Source: Moniliophthora roreri
Lineage: Eukaryota; Basidiomycota; Agaricomycetes; Agaricales; Marasmiaceae
Assembly (NCBI GenBank): GCA_001466705.2
Contig: LATX02000217.1
Span: 248,001 to 312,000 of the forward strand
Length of the DNA stretch: 64,000 bases
Direction of reading: 5' to 3'
Under the pieces are notes generated by a model. The model saw only the letters and a list, made by a program, of their open reading frames with translations, was not told where the DNA came from and did no database searches. How positions within the stretch are numbered: position 1 is the stretch's first letter; the number at the start of each line of letters is the position of its first letter. The translations under genes were made by a program, and so were the position numbers. Of the stretch, positions 10,828 through 23,069 are shown piece after piece.

Positions 10828-12826
10828 ATGGACGCGAATTTGGCGAGTAAGTGAGATCTCTGTGCCTGCAGACTGTTACTGATGGCACTCTCAGCGACCT
10901 ATACCTTGATTCACGCATTCCTCACGAAACGTTCGCATTCCAAGGCTGCAGATGCTCTCAAGAAAGCTGCTAAAGATGTGGTTGTATTGAAGGATGGCAT
11001 TACTATGGAGGGTCCTCAGCTGGATGAGATAATACAACAGTGGAAGGCCCTGACGGCAAAGTCACAGAAGAAGGACGATTCTTCCAAGTGCGTGAAAAGT
11101 CTATGCTACTCATTTGATTTGACTGAAATGATGGGTACAGTAGCTCCAGCTCAGAAGAAAGCACTTCAGAAGAGTATGGTCTTTGTCATAGATGCACCGG
11201 ATTGATGAATCTGACAGAAGTTTACCATAGGTCGGACTCAGAGCCCTGTATGTCTGGATCCATTTTCCCTGTCCAACGAACTCGCCTTATTGACTCCGTC
11301 ATTCGAAAGCGTCATCGGAAGCTGATTCAGACTCGAGTGCTGCCTCTAGCTCCAGGTGTAAGACGCCCACGATTAAAACAAAACCCAAGGCCCCCACTAC
11401 CTCTGCTTCGTCCTCTTCCGAATCAGAATCCTCAGACTCGGGATCTGAAGCCGCCTCCAAAAAGAACGTGAAAAAGCCGTCAGGGAAAACCAATGGTGCA
11501 CCGAAAGCACAGAAAAAGAAAGTATCTACTTCCTCTGTGTCTTCCTCTGCCTTCTCGTCCGAATCAGATTCATCTGACTCCGAATCTGATGCCGCTTCCA
11601 AAAAAACCGTGAAAAGGCCCTCTGAGAAACCAAATGGAGCGCCTCAGACTCAGACAAAGAAAGCATCTGCTCCCACTTTAGATTCCAGTTGTAAGCGAGT
11701 TTCTCGGGTTCTCACGTCTTACCACCCGTAGATCCACTGAATACCGATCTCTCAGCTGCCTCTTTATCAAGTGACTCTGACTCCTCCAGCGAATCCGATT
11801 CTGGTAAGTGTCCATATTGCAACCGCCTCCACCCCTCTTTTCCATATGTGCGAGTAGGCTGTGGTTGATAACAAGCCCTTCACGTAGACGGTGAACCAGC
11901 GGCAAAGAGCAAGACAGCTCCATCGGCGCCTAAGAAGGTGAACGGTCAAGACGACAGTCAGACTATGACCAGTGGAGAAGAACCTAGCAGCGACGATGAT
12001 TCTTCTTCCAGTTCCGACGATACGACGTCCGGGAAAAAAGTGGTTAAGAAAGAGACTGCTCCCAAGTAGGTTGTTCTCGGAAATGACTAACAGCGTGGCC
12101 CACGTTGATCGTTCCTTCTATAGGAAGCAGGTCGCAGAAAAGTCGAAACCTTCAAAAACAAAGGATCGGAAGGCCAAAAAGGACAGGTCCTCCGCTTCAG
12201 ATTCAGACTCCAGTTCTTCGGATTCAGATTCAGATTCGGAGGACGAAAAACCAGTCAAGTCTGCCCAGAAACTGAAATCCTCGTCATCGACACCAGGCAC
12301 ATCTGAACCCATTGAGGAACCTGAGCTGAAAGTGACAAAGAAACGTCGGACTTCGGAGAGTGGTGCGGCAATTGCTACTGCTGCCGTCTCTACTGTGCGC
12401 GAGGAGTTCGATGTCCAGCAGGGGAAGGGTGGCAAGGGACGCAGGTTTAATGAACGGTTCCAGAGAGTCGACCCAAACAAAGTCAACACTAAACTTGTAT
12501 TGGATAACCGTTATGAGAGTAAGGTTCGTTTAAAATCGGTTTTTTGTCATGCCTCAGCCGATTTTTGCCTCCCCCGATTTCATGTAACTGATACTGATAT
12601 CGCGAAAGACCGCTCCGACGAATGATTATGGCGCGAAAGCCCATGCCGATCTCATCGTGACGCGTGGCGCTGGGTTCCGAAAGGAGAAAAATAAAAAGAA
12701 GAAGGGGAGTTACAGAGGTGGCGAGATCACGGTATGTGGGCACACATGCTAGTGTAAATTGCGAGTGATTGACATATATATCTCTACCAGATGGAAAGTC
12801 ACAGCTTCAAATTCAACTACGACTAG
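10828..12826 (+). CDS. SRP40/Nopp140-like nucleolar phosphoprotein
   Basis: Probable nucleolar chaperone of snoRNPs. The first exon is 19 bases (10828-10846) and exon 2 is 10895-11087, giving an N-terminal LisH-like helix region (TYTLIHAFLTKRSHSKAADAL). The centre, split over many short exons, alternates acidic Ser runs (SSSESESSDSGSE, SSESDSSDSESD) with basic Lys/Pro/Ala stretches, as in Nopp140, and would be a casein kinase 2 substrate. The C-terminus is a clear SRP40 C-terminal domain: FNERFQRVDPNKV, DNRYESK, NDYGAKAHADLIVTRG, GFRKEKNKKKKGSYRGG and SHSFKFNYD before TAG at 12826. Several central splice sites are ambiguous, so exact length is unknown. Confidence 0.85.
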
Positions 12827-13212
12827 ACCGGGGCAAGCGTTGAGTAGGGATTTTTGTGTATTTATAATCTGATCTTATGATTATTCCGTTGGCTTTTTGA
12901 ACAAGATCTGGGTAGCGGGAATAACAATCTGACCCCTCTATCTAAATCATAGCAGGAATAGACCAGTGCAGCGCGCTCTTTTGCCACGTGTAGACGTGCA
13001 CGGGTGCAGTATCTTCCATGTTCGGGTGCAATTCTTGGCCAAATCTCCAAGTTCAGCCACCACATCGCCAGTGCACGGATGCAAAAGAGCAACCGGGAAG
13101 TAGATTTTGATGCCATTCATCTCCCTTTTGACTTGTCAACGCCCGGAAATGAGATTATAAAGGAGGTTGTAGAATGGGGTTTGCTTGGACCATCATCTCT
13201 CCCCGCTCGATC
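12827..13212. other. Intergenic region
   Basis: 3' flank of the SRP40-like gene and promoter of the hydrolase. TATA-like GATTATAAAGG lies near 13152-13162, about 55 bases before the hydrolase start. Confidence 0.45.
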
Positions 13213-14490
13213 ATGGCTGCAAGTTTCTCGACCTTCAGACTTCAGAACGATGTTCATATCGCTTACGAAGTACGGGGTAGCGCTCACCTTGGCCAACAGG
13301 TCCCTATCGTTCTCGTCCCCGGCATGGTGGCATTGAGGAACGATTGGGACAGGCTCAGTAATGTTCTGGCACGAAGTAGACCTGGTCTGTCTTTTTTTCA
13401 GTTTTCGATGGTAGCAAGCTGCTTATCCGATATCCAGTGCTACTTTATGACCACAGGTATGTGGATATGGACACTACGTATCACGAATCACAGCGACTGA
13501 CAACAGCATCTCAGAGGAATGGGTGATTCATATGCTTCAGAGAGCGCTGTTCAAGATATCACCATCGAAGTCCTGGCTCGCGACCTTTTATCTCTCCTAG
13601 GTCATCTAGGATGGAAGAATGTTGCCCTCTGCGGCTGGTCTATGGGCGGTCAGTGCTTCCTCTGATTTTTGACTGGACGATTAGTGTTGACCCTTCGGGT
13701 TCCCATAGGTGTCATCGTTCAGCAAATGTTAACACTCCCGTTCCATCAAACCATGCCGACAGCCCTTCCTTTTAGGCCAACGCATGTGTTCTTGGTGGCT
13801 ACTCGATCTGTGGTTTTGACCTCCGGTCTACCATATAAAGCACAGAGTAAGCCGCGCACACCCGAAGAGAGAAAAATGCTTGCCATCAAGATGCTGGAAG
13901 CAACATTCGACCCCGAATGGCTCAAAGCAAACCCTGCACGTTTTGAAACTCTTGTTAAACGGAGCGCAATTGGCATGTAAGTTTCGCAGATGAATTCCAT
14001 CACCCACCTTCTAAGACGCTTGTAGCCGCCCGCCAGCCACATTGGGTAGGAAATGAACATTTCTCACGTGTCCTCTCTTTCAATAACTGTTTACCCGTGC
14101 TCTAGCAAAACAGCAACAAGCGGTGGGTACCAGGCTCCAATTTTCGATTTCCCCCAGTAAAGCTGATAGATACCTCGCTTCAGCTCCAGACATTCAACTT
14201 TGCTGATCTTTTGGGAAAACTGCCTTCAAGTCTCAAAACATTGGTTATCCATGGAGAGCTCGACCAAGTCATTCCATTCAGCGCAGCTCAGGTAAAATTG
14301 GTTTTGATGCGTAATCATTCAGAGTTAAACAACAGAACAGACTATCCTGGGGCGCATGCCGTCTGCCCAATTCTTGGGTGCGGGAACAAAGCACGGCGAG
14401 CTACCAACGCTTTCCTTTGGACATCATTGGTACGAGTACTTTGACGCCGAAGTTTGGCGCGACGTGTTCGAAGTGTTTATGTGTCAATAA
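13213..14490 (+). CDS. Alpha/beta-hydrolase fold protein
   Basis: Serine hydrolase of unknown substrate. The order of motifs is that of the AB_hydrolase_1 family: FRLQNDVHIAYEVRG, VPIVLVPGMVALRNDWDRLS, then, over two introns, PVLLYDHRGMGDS, and the nucleophile elbow CGWSMGG with Ser as nucleophile. LKTLVIHGELDQVIPFSAA supplies the usual Asp region, and a His is expected in the GAHAVCP or KHGELPTL part. The tail ends YFDAEVWRDVFEVFMCQ. The start at 13213 begins MAASFSTFRLQ; a longer in-frame start at 13174 is possible. About six introns of 45-60 bases; those between 13975 and 14190 are tentative. Confidence 0.8.
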
Positions 14491-14783
14491 ATTGAAGTCA
14501 ATTCGCGTTATCAACTGTATGAGTATTGTATATTCCACCTTTTGTATCGGTGCCTTCGAAGGCAGCCCCGCCTTGTTTACATTTCCTCATGCTTTGTCAC
14601 ACATCGCCATGTACATGGGTGTGAAGATTGGTGTTTGCCGCAAGGGACATTCCAATCGTACCCTTTGCTGGCTACCTTCTATAAAGCATTGAGAGCAATT
14701 GCCATTGAACATCCACGATGGCACAGGTACCCTTGGACAATAGTCTGAAAGCTTCTAGTCCTCATAAAAGTATGAGATGCCAA

Positions 14784-15800
14784 TTAACCGTTCCTACTGA
14801 TACGCCAACACATGAAGCAGTCCCACGCTGTCTGCGCTTTCTTGATGTCGCCTTCGAGGGGATAGTACCAAGGAACCTCATCTTGATTGTCCGCAAGATC
14901 CACAGCATACTCGACTTCGAAGCCGACATTCCGAAGAGCTCCTTTCACTGCGCTTACAGGTCGCATTTGAGGGATACCGCAGCTAAACTCGATACTACTG
15001 GCTCGTGACTTGTGCACAGGATTAGATGGACCCCCCAAAAATCGGTCATAGCCCATTCGTATAAACTACGAAATCGATTGACCGATCCTGCACCGGTGCG
15101 TTGCACAGAACACTTACAATGCTTCCGGGCTTCAAAGCCTTTTGTAGCTGTCCATACCTTCGAAGCTCTCGGCGTGGCAGTCAGCCTCGATTCCGTAAAC
15201 TGAATATGCGCTCAGTAAAGGGCAATATAGAATACTTACCAGCATCAAAGGAACTCCCCAAAAATCTCCACAAGCTTCATAAAATCATCCTTGACGAAAG
15301 ATGCTTGGCCTTCCAAGCCAGCCTGTTTCGTGTACTTGCGAACACCTGTCAGTTGGAAGTCGTTGATTCCGATGATCGTTGTCCCCGTGAAGAGGACAAT
15401 GCACCGAGTAGGCTCGCCAACCCCACATCCGAGACCTAGTACTTTGATTCCAGGTCGAATGCCCATGCGAAGCAAGATAGTGCTCGTGACGGACTAGGTC
15501 TGGGGCAATAGTAATTCGTTTGTGAGGACACTTAACACCACTAAACTCACGAAGAGCAGTCTCAAAGTCCTCTCCCTCGAAAAAAAGGCCCAAAATGGAA
15601 CTTCAGTGACCAGGCCCATTCGTATAGCATCGTGGCGCCATCGTCATATCCTGAGGTAGTATCTGGGATTCAAGTTCGTCCATGGTTTGTAAACCAACAC
15701 GTCCATACTGACAACGTCCTGATATTCTCCCAAACGAGCCTTTCGATCGTGTTCAGCGTCCTCGAGAAAATCTTTACGCCAGAAGCAAGTGTACTTGGGC
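14784..15800 (-). pseudogene. Decayed ERG6-like sterol 24-C-methyltransferase
   Basis: On the minus strand the order of segments matches fungal ERG6: FWRKDFLEDAEHDRKARLGE, GATMLYEWAWSLKFHFG, RHEHYLAS, MGIRPGIKVLGLGCGVGEPT (SAM motif), NDFQLTGVRKYTKQAGL, ASFVKDDFMKL, VYGIEADCHAESFEG, LQKALKPGSI, YEWAMTD and VPWYYPLEGDIKKAQTAWD. The pieces lie in different frames: breaks occur between HYLAS and MGIRPG (no intron possible), at FGE before the DAVYGIEA part, between ESFEG and LQKALKP, and after YEWAMTD. At least three of these are not explained by introns, so the gene cannot make a full enzyme. A functional ERG6 must be elsewhere, and this is a dead duplicate. Confidence 0.85.
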
Positions 15801-17718
15801 ATGCGGTCTTGGACCCTTCATTCCGCTTTGCCGCCAGGTAGCCAGAAATAGAGCGCGGCAAGGCACGGGCAGATAAAATAAACGCGTCAAAGACGAGATC
15901 ACTAGAAACGGCCGGTAGGTGAAATTGTATGAGGATCACTATGATTGGTTGGAGGAGGAATGAGCTCGCAAGTACAGCTTGAAATCATATTTAAACTGTC
16001 AGAAGTCCAGTCGCTCAATCGGATCGTCCAGTCAGTATTTGTTAACGCGCCACGAAAAGGCATGGCCTGAAATCAAAGGGCCGGTGTGTGAACCTCCCAT
16101 TTCATTGGTGTTCGTTAGCTTGGAACTGGGAGGGCTGCGTGGCCCTTTCAATACATACGGCATCCAGATTGGATCAGTGGTCGAAAAGAATCTTTCAATT
16201 GGCCTGATTTTCATTTATGATATTTCAACATTTTTGATAAGAATGTCTGCGATGAAGACTTACCCCGCCCCCGCCCCCAATCTGCGTCGTACGAGGTACA
16301 GTATGTAGCTCTCATTTCAGAATTGCGCCATATTCACAGTCCTTATTCAGGGAGGAAGAGATCCGGTAGCATTTGACAAGGCATGATGCATGATGCATGA
16401 TGCTCCATAATGACACCCTGGTATCACGCAGACGTTTGACTGAATTTTATCTGGATCCGGATAGGCGGCAAGAGCTAGGGTGTATATTCGAAATGGACGC
16501 ATATTAGAAGGTTCTCGAAACGATGTCTACAAAAGTGGCTTACCTCGAATAGTTTGCATCGTACGAGATAGTGGTCAAGCACGGGATTGCTTCATACCCC
16601 GCAATTCAGAGAGGACAGCGGCACTGCGGCAGGCTTCAATCAACGGTTCAGTCTGGACTGTCTTCGGTACCTTGAATACGTTGACTGCAACGCTTCGCCG
16701 GTGGAGCACACTAATCTGGCTCCGCCTCAATAGAAAATACTCTTCTGATGTGAGTACACTAGTAGCGTTGGAGGTTTTGAAGACGATAGCAAGACGATAG
16801 TAACATCTTTGACGACAGGTTGAAGACGTTATCAGTGCTCTGTGCTCAGCTGACGAGCTATGATACTGAACATTACAATCTGCCAATGCTTTAGAGAGAA
16901 TGTAGCAGAAACGTCGGAGTCGATGGGTGTTGGGTCGTGGTCAGGTCAGGTCGTGATACTAATAGGCTTGGGCGCTCGAGTAGACTCGTAACCAGCCCTG
17001 AACCAGCCCCTGCACGGTTCGATGACAGTCGATTGAAGCCTTCCGCGCACAACTCGTCAGCGCAACGACTGGCCTCGAGTCTAGCGCTCGAGCAGTTCCC
17101 ACTGTACTCTTCCTCATACTTCCAGCACCCATCCGTCGTATACACGGGACTGCATCATAAATGACCACTAAGGCGTAGCGGCGTGGATTTGTCAGGCGTG
17201 GAGAATCTGGATTTAGGGTACCGAGGTACTGTTTCATCAACTTTTTTTTCCCTTTCTCCCTCATACACAACATCCCATCCAACGTCAGAATTCAAGTTGC
17301 CGAATTCATCCCCCACGTCCTTTTTTTAATTATCAGAATCGTGATGAAATTCGCTCCTCACACATGACACCAGAACAGCATGGACGACAATATTTCAGAC
17401 TGGCGGACCGCATGAAACGCAAAAACTTGTTCGGTCACAGTCCCTGAATCCTTTACTCAAAAGAATTATAGAAGCTCAGGATCGCCCAGAAGACGACGCG
17501 CACCGCAAGGCCCGGTCACATTCCTTCCATCTGAGCTTTGAACGCGAGGGAGTTAAAGAGGTGACCGTTTGCATTTACTGATGGAACTCGTCGATGCGGT
17601 CGTATTGGGTACTGCTTGGAGCATCGATGACGAGAACAATGAACACCTGATCGGGTTCAGCTCTAGTATATGAAGGATCATTTTCTTGCCAAGCTTCAGA
17701 CCACTTGCTCTTCTCGTC
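15801..17718. other. Gene-poor region
   Basis: No recognisable gene. It may include a decayed 5' end of the ERG6-like relic and the promoter of the alpha-galactosidase. A small TGCATGA tandem repeat sits near 16379-16401, and a C-rich run near 16261-16279. Open frames here are short and without motifs. Confidence 0.5.
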
Positions 17719-20064
17719 ATGTTGAAGTCTCTGGCAATTGCGGTCACTTTGATCGTGCATTCTGTGAGAGATGTTCAAGCGTTAGACAATGGAGTTGGTC
17801 GACTGCCAGGTGCGTGACTTTTTAAATATTTTTCACGCGTGGTCTAAAGATCTTGACAGCGTTGGGGTACAACAGTAGGAGACTAGTTTTAGCCTCGTGG
17901 ACTTTTCGCGCTAACTATTACACATAGCATGGAATGCGTACCAGGTTCGTTTGTCTACTTCGAAGCTGCTCCAGTCTCATATGACCTTCATTCAGTGCAA
18001 TATTGACGAAGAACTTATGCTCACCACCGCCAAGTTGATGAAGGAGCTTGGCCTCCTGGTATGTTCGTATTAAAAATTGGAGAGAGCAGTCAAGCCCATT
18101 GTGCTTATCATCAGGATGTCGGATACAATTACGTCAACATCGATGACTGCTATTCCGAAAAAAATCGCAGTGCTGATGGATTCATCGTCGAAGGTCAGCC
18201 TTCCGACACTATCAGGAATGTGTTCTCAATCGGGGGCAGATCACATACGCTTCAAAAGTGGAATGAAGAACCTGACCGATCAAATTCACGAACTTGGATT
18301 GTGAGTGCCTTTCACTCAAGTTGGTTGTCATGCATTGATATCGTTATCTGCAGTAAAGCAGGAATTGTAAGTCGCCCAAAATCATGCTATTGCTATGCGG
18401 GCTTATGTGATCAAACTAGTACAGTGACTCCGGATGGTTTACCTGTGCAGGATATCCAGGATCATTCCAGAACGAGGATCGAGACATTAAGACATTTTCG
18501 GACTGGGGTTTTGATTATTTGAAGTGAGTTAAGCTCTGCTTAACGACCTCGCAATGCTCACTATTCGCTTCAGATACGATAATTGTACAAGTACGTCACC
18601 GCCTCACTAGAACGGGATCCATCTGACACCTGCTAGTTCCTTATGACAGCATCATTCGAGAAGGAATTGTTGGAAGTGAGTACAGCGGATCTCACTGCCT
18701 GCGTGGACCTTGCTCAGTGACTCTACTTGTAGAATACCAACGTATGGCGGATGCTATCGCAAACTTGGCGAAAGAGACCGGAAATCCTCCCATTCTCTTC
18801 AGCTTGTGCGAATGGGGCTGGGTGAGTTGGTACTGAGAGCCAGAGAACCTTGATTTTAACGCCTTTTAGAGTCAAGTTTGGATTTGGGGAAAACAATTTG
18901 GTCAGAGCTGGAGAGTTTGTGTCCCTTCCACTTTTGACCTTGGTGTCACGAAGTCAAATAGTAACCCTACTAGACCACAGGAGATATTGCTCCGCGTTGG
19001 GAATCACTCGCGGCGATTATCAACTTGTAGAGTCTTCTTCTCCATGATGACTATTTGGCTCTAATTTCTCCTTTAGCAACTCGTTCCTCACCACGTCCAC
19101 TGACTTTTATGGACATAATGATTTGGATATGGTGCGTCTATTCAGCACTAACACATTTGATCTCAGTTCAAACTCCTTTACAGTTGCAACTGTGGGCATA
19201 CTTGGTTATGGTATTGAGCCAGATTATCTGACTAATTTTAGCGGTAACGGAGGTCTGACATTCGATGAATCGAAGTCTCACTTCACTGCTTGGGCGTTAA
19301 TGAAGTCTCCACTACTCGTAAGTGAGCTTCGAGTGTGTTACTTGCACGACTGATGCACTCTTTCAGATTGGCACCAACGTGAGTGTTCTGGCTATATCAG
19401 AGTGATCATAGCCTCAATGAATCGGAAAGATGTCTGCAATTACACCTGAAATCCTGGGTATCCTGAAGAACACGGAAATCCTCGCTATCAATCAAGATGC
19501 GGTCGTGGGGGAGTCCATCTCGCCATTCAGATGGGGTGTCAATGTGAGCCGTTATCCTTTGCACCATTGGTACATCCATTGATAGTCGATCACAGCCGGA
19601 CTGGACCTACAACGAGACATATCCTGCCCAATATTGGAGCGGCCGTTCCGAAAACGGGAGCGTCTTCATGCTGGTTGGTACCATAAGACCGTTCCAAGAC
19701 TCCGGAAGATCTGACCGCAATGTCTCTATCGCATAGCTGAACACACTCAACGAAACTGCTTCCATGTTCTTCAACCTGACAGAATCGCCTTGGATTCGTG
19801 CCGGCCGACAGTACTCTGTTCGGGTGCGTACCGCATCGGTGATCGGCGGAGTAGACATTGATATTTTTCCCACATCTCCAGGACCTCTGGGCCCATACCG
19901 ACAACGGTACAGCTGTGCGAAACTTCACCGCCGAGAACGTTCCTCCTCATGGCGTGGTAGCGCTTTTACTGAAAGATGCTGGCGATGAGCCAGACGGCCT
20001 TTTCCCCGAATGCAGCGTGTGGTGGCAATGCACAGATCAAAACGGAACACGCGTTGGGGGATAA
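17719..20064 (+). CDS. Secreted alpha-galactosidase, GH27
   Basis: Hydrolyses terminal alpha-1,6-galactose from galactomannan or raffinose-type sugars. The start [15 protein letters not shown]...VQA is a signal peptide, followed by LDNGVGRLP. Spliced segments follow the GH27 order: [77 protein letters not shown] segment (here [15 protein letters not shown], with the nucleophile Asp), [46 protein letters not shown] and ILAINQD. A beta-sandwich domain follows ([20 protein letters not shown]). Many sites are N-glycosylation sequons. About 14 introns, including an 8-base exon at 19184-19191. It ends at TAA 20062-20064. Intron density is far above that of the neighbours, but all motifs are intact, so I consider it functional. 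Confidence 0.9.
19184..19191 (+). other. 8-nucleotide microexon of the GH27 gene
   Basis: TTGCAACT lies between TTTACAG and GTGGGC. Joined to the exon beginning at 19242 it reads L-Q-L-GNGG and restores the conserved DLDMLQ(L)[10 protein letters not shown] region; skipping it removes three conserved residues and breaks the frame. Confidence 0.75.
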
Positions 20065-20432
20065 CTGGATGATAACTGAGTTCTGAATGCTTATGTTATT
20101 GTAAAATTCATTGAACCTTGCGAGTGGAAGTACGTACCATCATCCGTCAAAGCCAACCTTGTTGTGCAGGTTAAGTATGGAAAGCCATGCTGGCCTCGTC
20201 AAGATATCGTAAGTTAAGCCAAAGTCGAAAGTCATTGATTTGACCTGGGTCAAAGGTTGCGACGTACCGTCGTGACTCGTCTGACTCTCAGACCCAGCTC
20301 AGACTTGGGCTCGGAGTCGTTACTCGTACCATTACCTCGAGTCAAAAACGGTCACGTGCAAAAGACTCCCTCTCTTTCAAGTCTTTGCCTCCCGCTCCTC
20401 ATCTTCCCCCCTATTCACCCAGATCACCTCAA

Positions 20433-23069
20433 ATGTCCTCCGGGATCTCGACCACTAGCTATGCTTCTCGCAGAAAAGAACTATTGGCTCTGGTCAATCA
20501 ATTAAGAGCTGTCGGGTATGCTCTTTGACATTCGTACATCCTTCGACACTCATTTATTGACACTCTTCTGAACTCAAAAACAGTGCTCAAGGAGATTTAG
20601 ATCTTCCTAGAATCACAATTATTGGAAACCAGAGTGCTGGGAAGTCTAGTGTTGTAGAGGCTATTTCTAGGGTGAGTGGCAACTCTTTCGCGGCCGTAAC
20701 GTTTTTACTGACACATTCACACAACGTACAGATTAGTCTCCCCAGGGACGCAGGAACTTGCACGCGTTGTCCCATAGATTGTCGTCTTTCGTCAACGTCT
20801 AGTGGATGGTCTTGTCGTATCTCGATACGAGAAGAGTACGATGAACAAGGAAAAGGTCTTGATGAGATCAAAGAAATACCATTTGGCGGTGTTATTATTG
20901 ATAAATCAGAAGTTGAACGGGCTTTGAGACGCGCCCAGTTCGCTGTCTTGAACCCCAAGATTCGTAGAAAGGCAATACTGTCTTCCACCCTCGAACAATT
21001 GCCCTCATTGATTACGTCGACTTCGACGAAAACTAATTCATTTTCCCGTAATATTGTCTGTGTTGACCTTGAAGGACCGGACCTCACTGACTTTTCTTTC
21101 ATTGATTTGCCTGGTTAGTACAATGCCTTCATGTCTTTAGGGTAGCCAATGCTCACTTTGACTAGGTCTAATACAGAATGCGCCGGAGGAAGAAACAATA
21201 GCATTGGTGGAGGATCTAGTCCTCTCACACGTCGAGGGAAACTGTCTAATTCTCGTTGCGTTGCCAATGACCGGTGAGTGCTTAATCAGTCGCTATTTCA
21301 TGACAGATCTAACCACGAGCGTGCCTGTTACAGATGACATCGAAAATCAGAAGGCTCTTAGACTTGCACGTCAGGTTGACCCCACCGGAAAGAGAACAAT
21401 TGGTTAGTCTTGATCCCCTTCTCCTTCGCCTACTAACCTCGAACTAGGTGTCATGACAAAACCCGACATGCTCGGACCAGGTTCAAAGAAAGCGCTTGAA
21501 CTTTGGCTAGGTGTTATTGAAGGCTTACCCATGGATACTATTGCACTCGTCAGCCCAATGATGAGGAGCGAAGTGAGCTAATGTCGTCTGAGCGCGCTCG
21601 ACAGCTTGAAGAGATATTCTTCAAGACGACAGCCCCATGGTCCAAGTCTGCTCACAGTTACCGTTTTGGCACCTCCAATCTCAGCAAGGCGCTCAGCAGA
21701 CATCTGATCAAGATCATCGATGACTCGTAGGTATCAATCTGTGTCAATGCCGTCATTACATCGCTAATTAGGTACATTTCAGCTTGCCAGGAATTAAGAA
21801 AGAGACTTCGAAACAGTTGGAGAGCTGCAGAGAGGGCCTTCGCAGCCTGCCAACACCAATCGAGGAGGAGCCCGCTACCTACATTCTCAACGAGGTTATC
21901 GCTTTTTGCAGCGAATTCAACCAATTCGTGAAAGGAGGCTCCGGCGCTAATGCAAGACTCATACAAGACCATCGACGTGCTTACGAGATCTTCAAGTTGG
22001 ATATCCGAAAGTCGGCTCCCAACTTCGTACCCTACACTGATCAAGAAGAGAAGGGTCTTATTCGTACAGTTGAAGAACCTGACAAAATGGTTTCCGACCA
22101 GGAGCGTTTTAACCTTACGAAAATGCGGCGACACATTAAAATGCACGTTATTTGTTCTGCAGTCGATGCATCTTGCCATGTACTGAGTAGTATTCCGGCA
22201 GGGCTATCACTCGCGAACTTCCCAACAATGTGCCTTTTGAAGCCAGGGTCATTTTAATCAAGAATTTTCAGAGAACCTGGCCTAAGTCTATTGATGCCTG
22301 TTTCAACTTTGTGTCTCAATCGACAACCAACCTTCTAAATGAATTGGTCAACCAGCACTTTGCATGGCATGCGCGCCTTCATAGCGACATAAGGTCTGTG
22401 TTCTTCCACTTTTACTTTATAAAACTGATGGTGGATATGAGCAGTAATTTTGTTTCTGAGCTCAAGCAGCAGTTCTATGAAAGCTGCTTGGTGTTCCTGA
22501 CCTCAGCATTGAAAGTTGAGGAGTCGCCGTTTACGCAGAACACGCACTACATGCAGACTGCCACAGACAAATGGCATACGAGATACCGAATGCTAAGAGC
22601 TGAAAAAGACCAAGAGTCCGAGTCCGATTCAGCGGAGAAGCAAAAGCGTCCGCGAGGCGATCCCATAGTTACTGGTCGGCCAGAAAAGATTGCCCGTTCA
22701 ACAACATCTGCTACGCCCCGCTCTCGTAAGGGTTTTGCCTCGCTGTAATTTGAGACTGCGCTCACATTTACCTGAGCAGAACCAACACCGTCATCCTCCG
22801 GATCATCTTCGAACTTGGCCACGCCACCTGATCAACCCTTTCGGTTCGGTGGTCAGGCCCCCACCTCAGCTATTGTCTTCAATCCTGAGCCTGTCACTCC
22901 TGTCGCGGGTGACAGCGAGGCTGTTGTCAAGCTGTCTAGTACTCAGCGTGGACTCACTCAAGAAGATGTGAATGAAATCATGTCAACGTTAGCGAAACAT
23001 GGCTTCACAGACTTCACAGGCTTTACCGTTGATGACCTGGAGAAGCGAGGAGTCCATGTAGGAATATAG
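20433..23069 (+). CDS. Dynamin-family large GTPase, with an apparent frameshift
   Basis: Membrane-remodelling GTPase of the Mx/dynamin-like group. Exon 1 is 20433-20515 and exon 2 starts at 20584. Motifs: G1 GNQSAGKSSVVEAIS, then LPRDAGTCTRCP, G3 DLPG, G4 TKPD, and stalk segments GYYCTRQPNDEERSE, RFGTSNLSKALSRHLIKII and AITRELPNNVPFEARV. The C-terminal part has a Ser/Pro-rich linker and a helical tail (LTQEDVNEIMSTLAKHGF). Near 21530 the frame ending VIEG and the frame giving HGYYCTRQP are offset by two bases with no possible intron; the usual 7-8 residues between them are also missing. The intron near 22143-22201 lacks a GT donor in the right phase. Either this gene is newly inactivated or the assembly has an indel. 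Confidence 0.8.
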
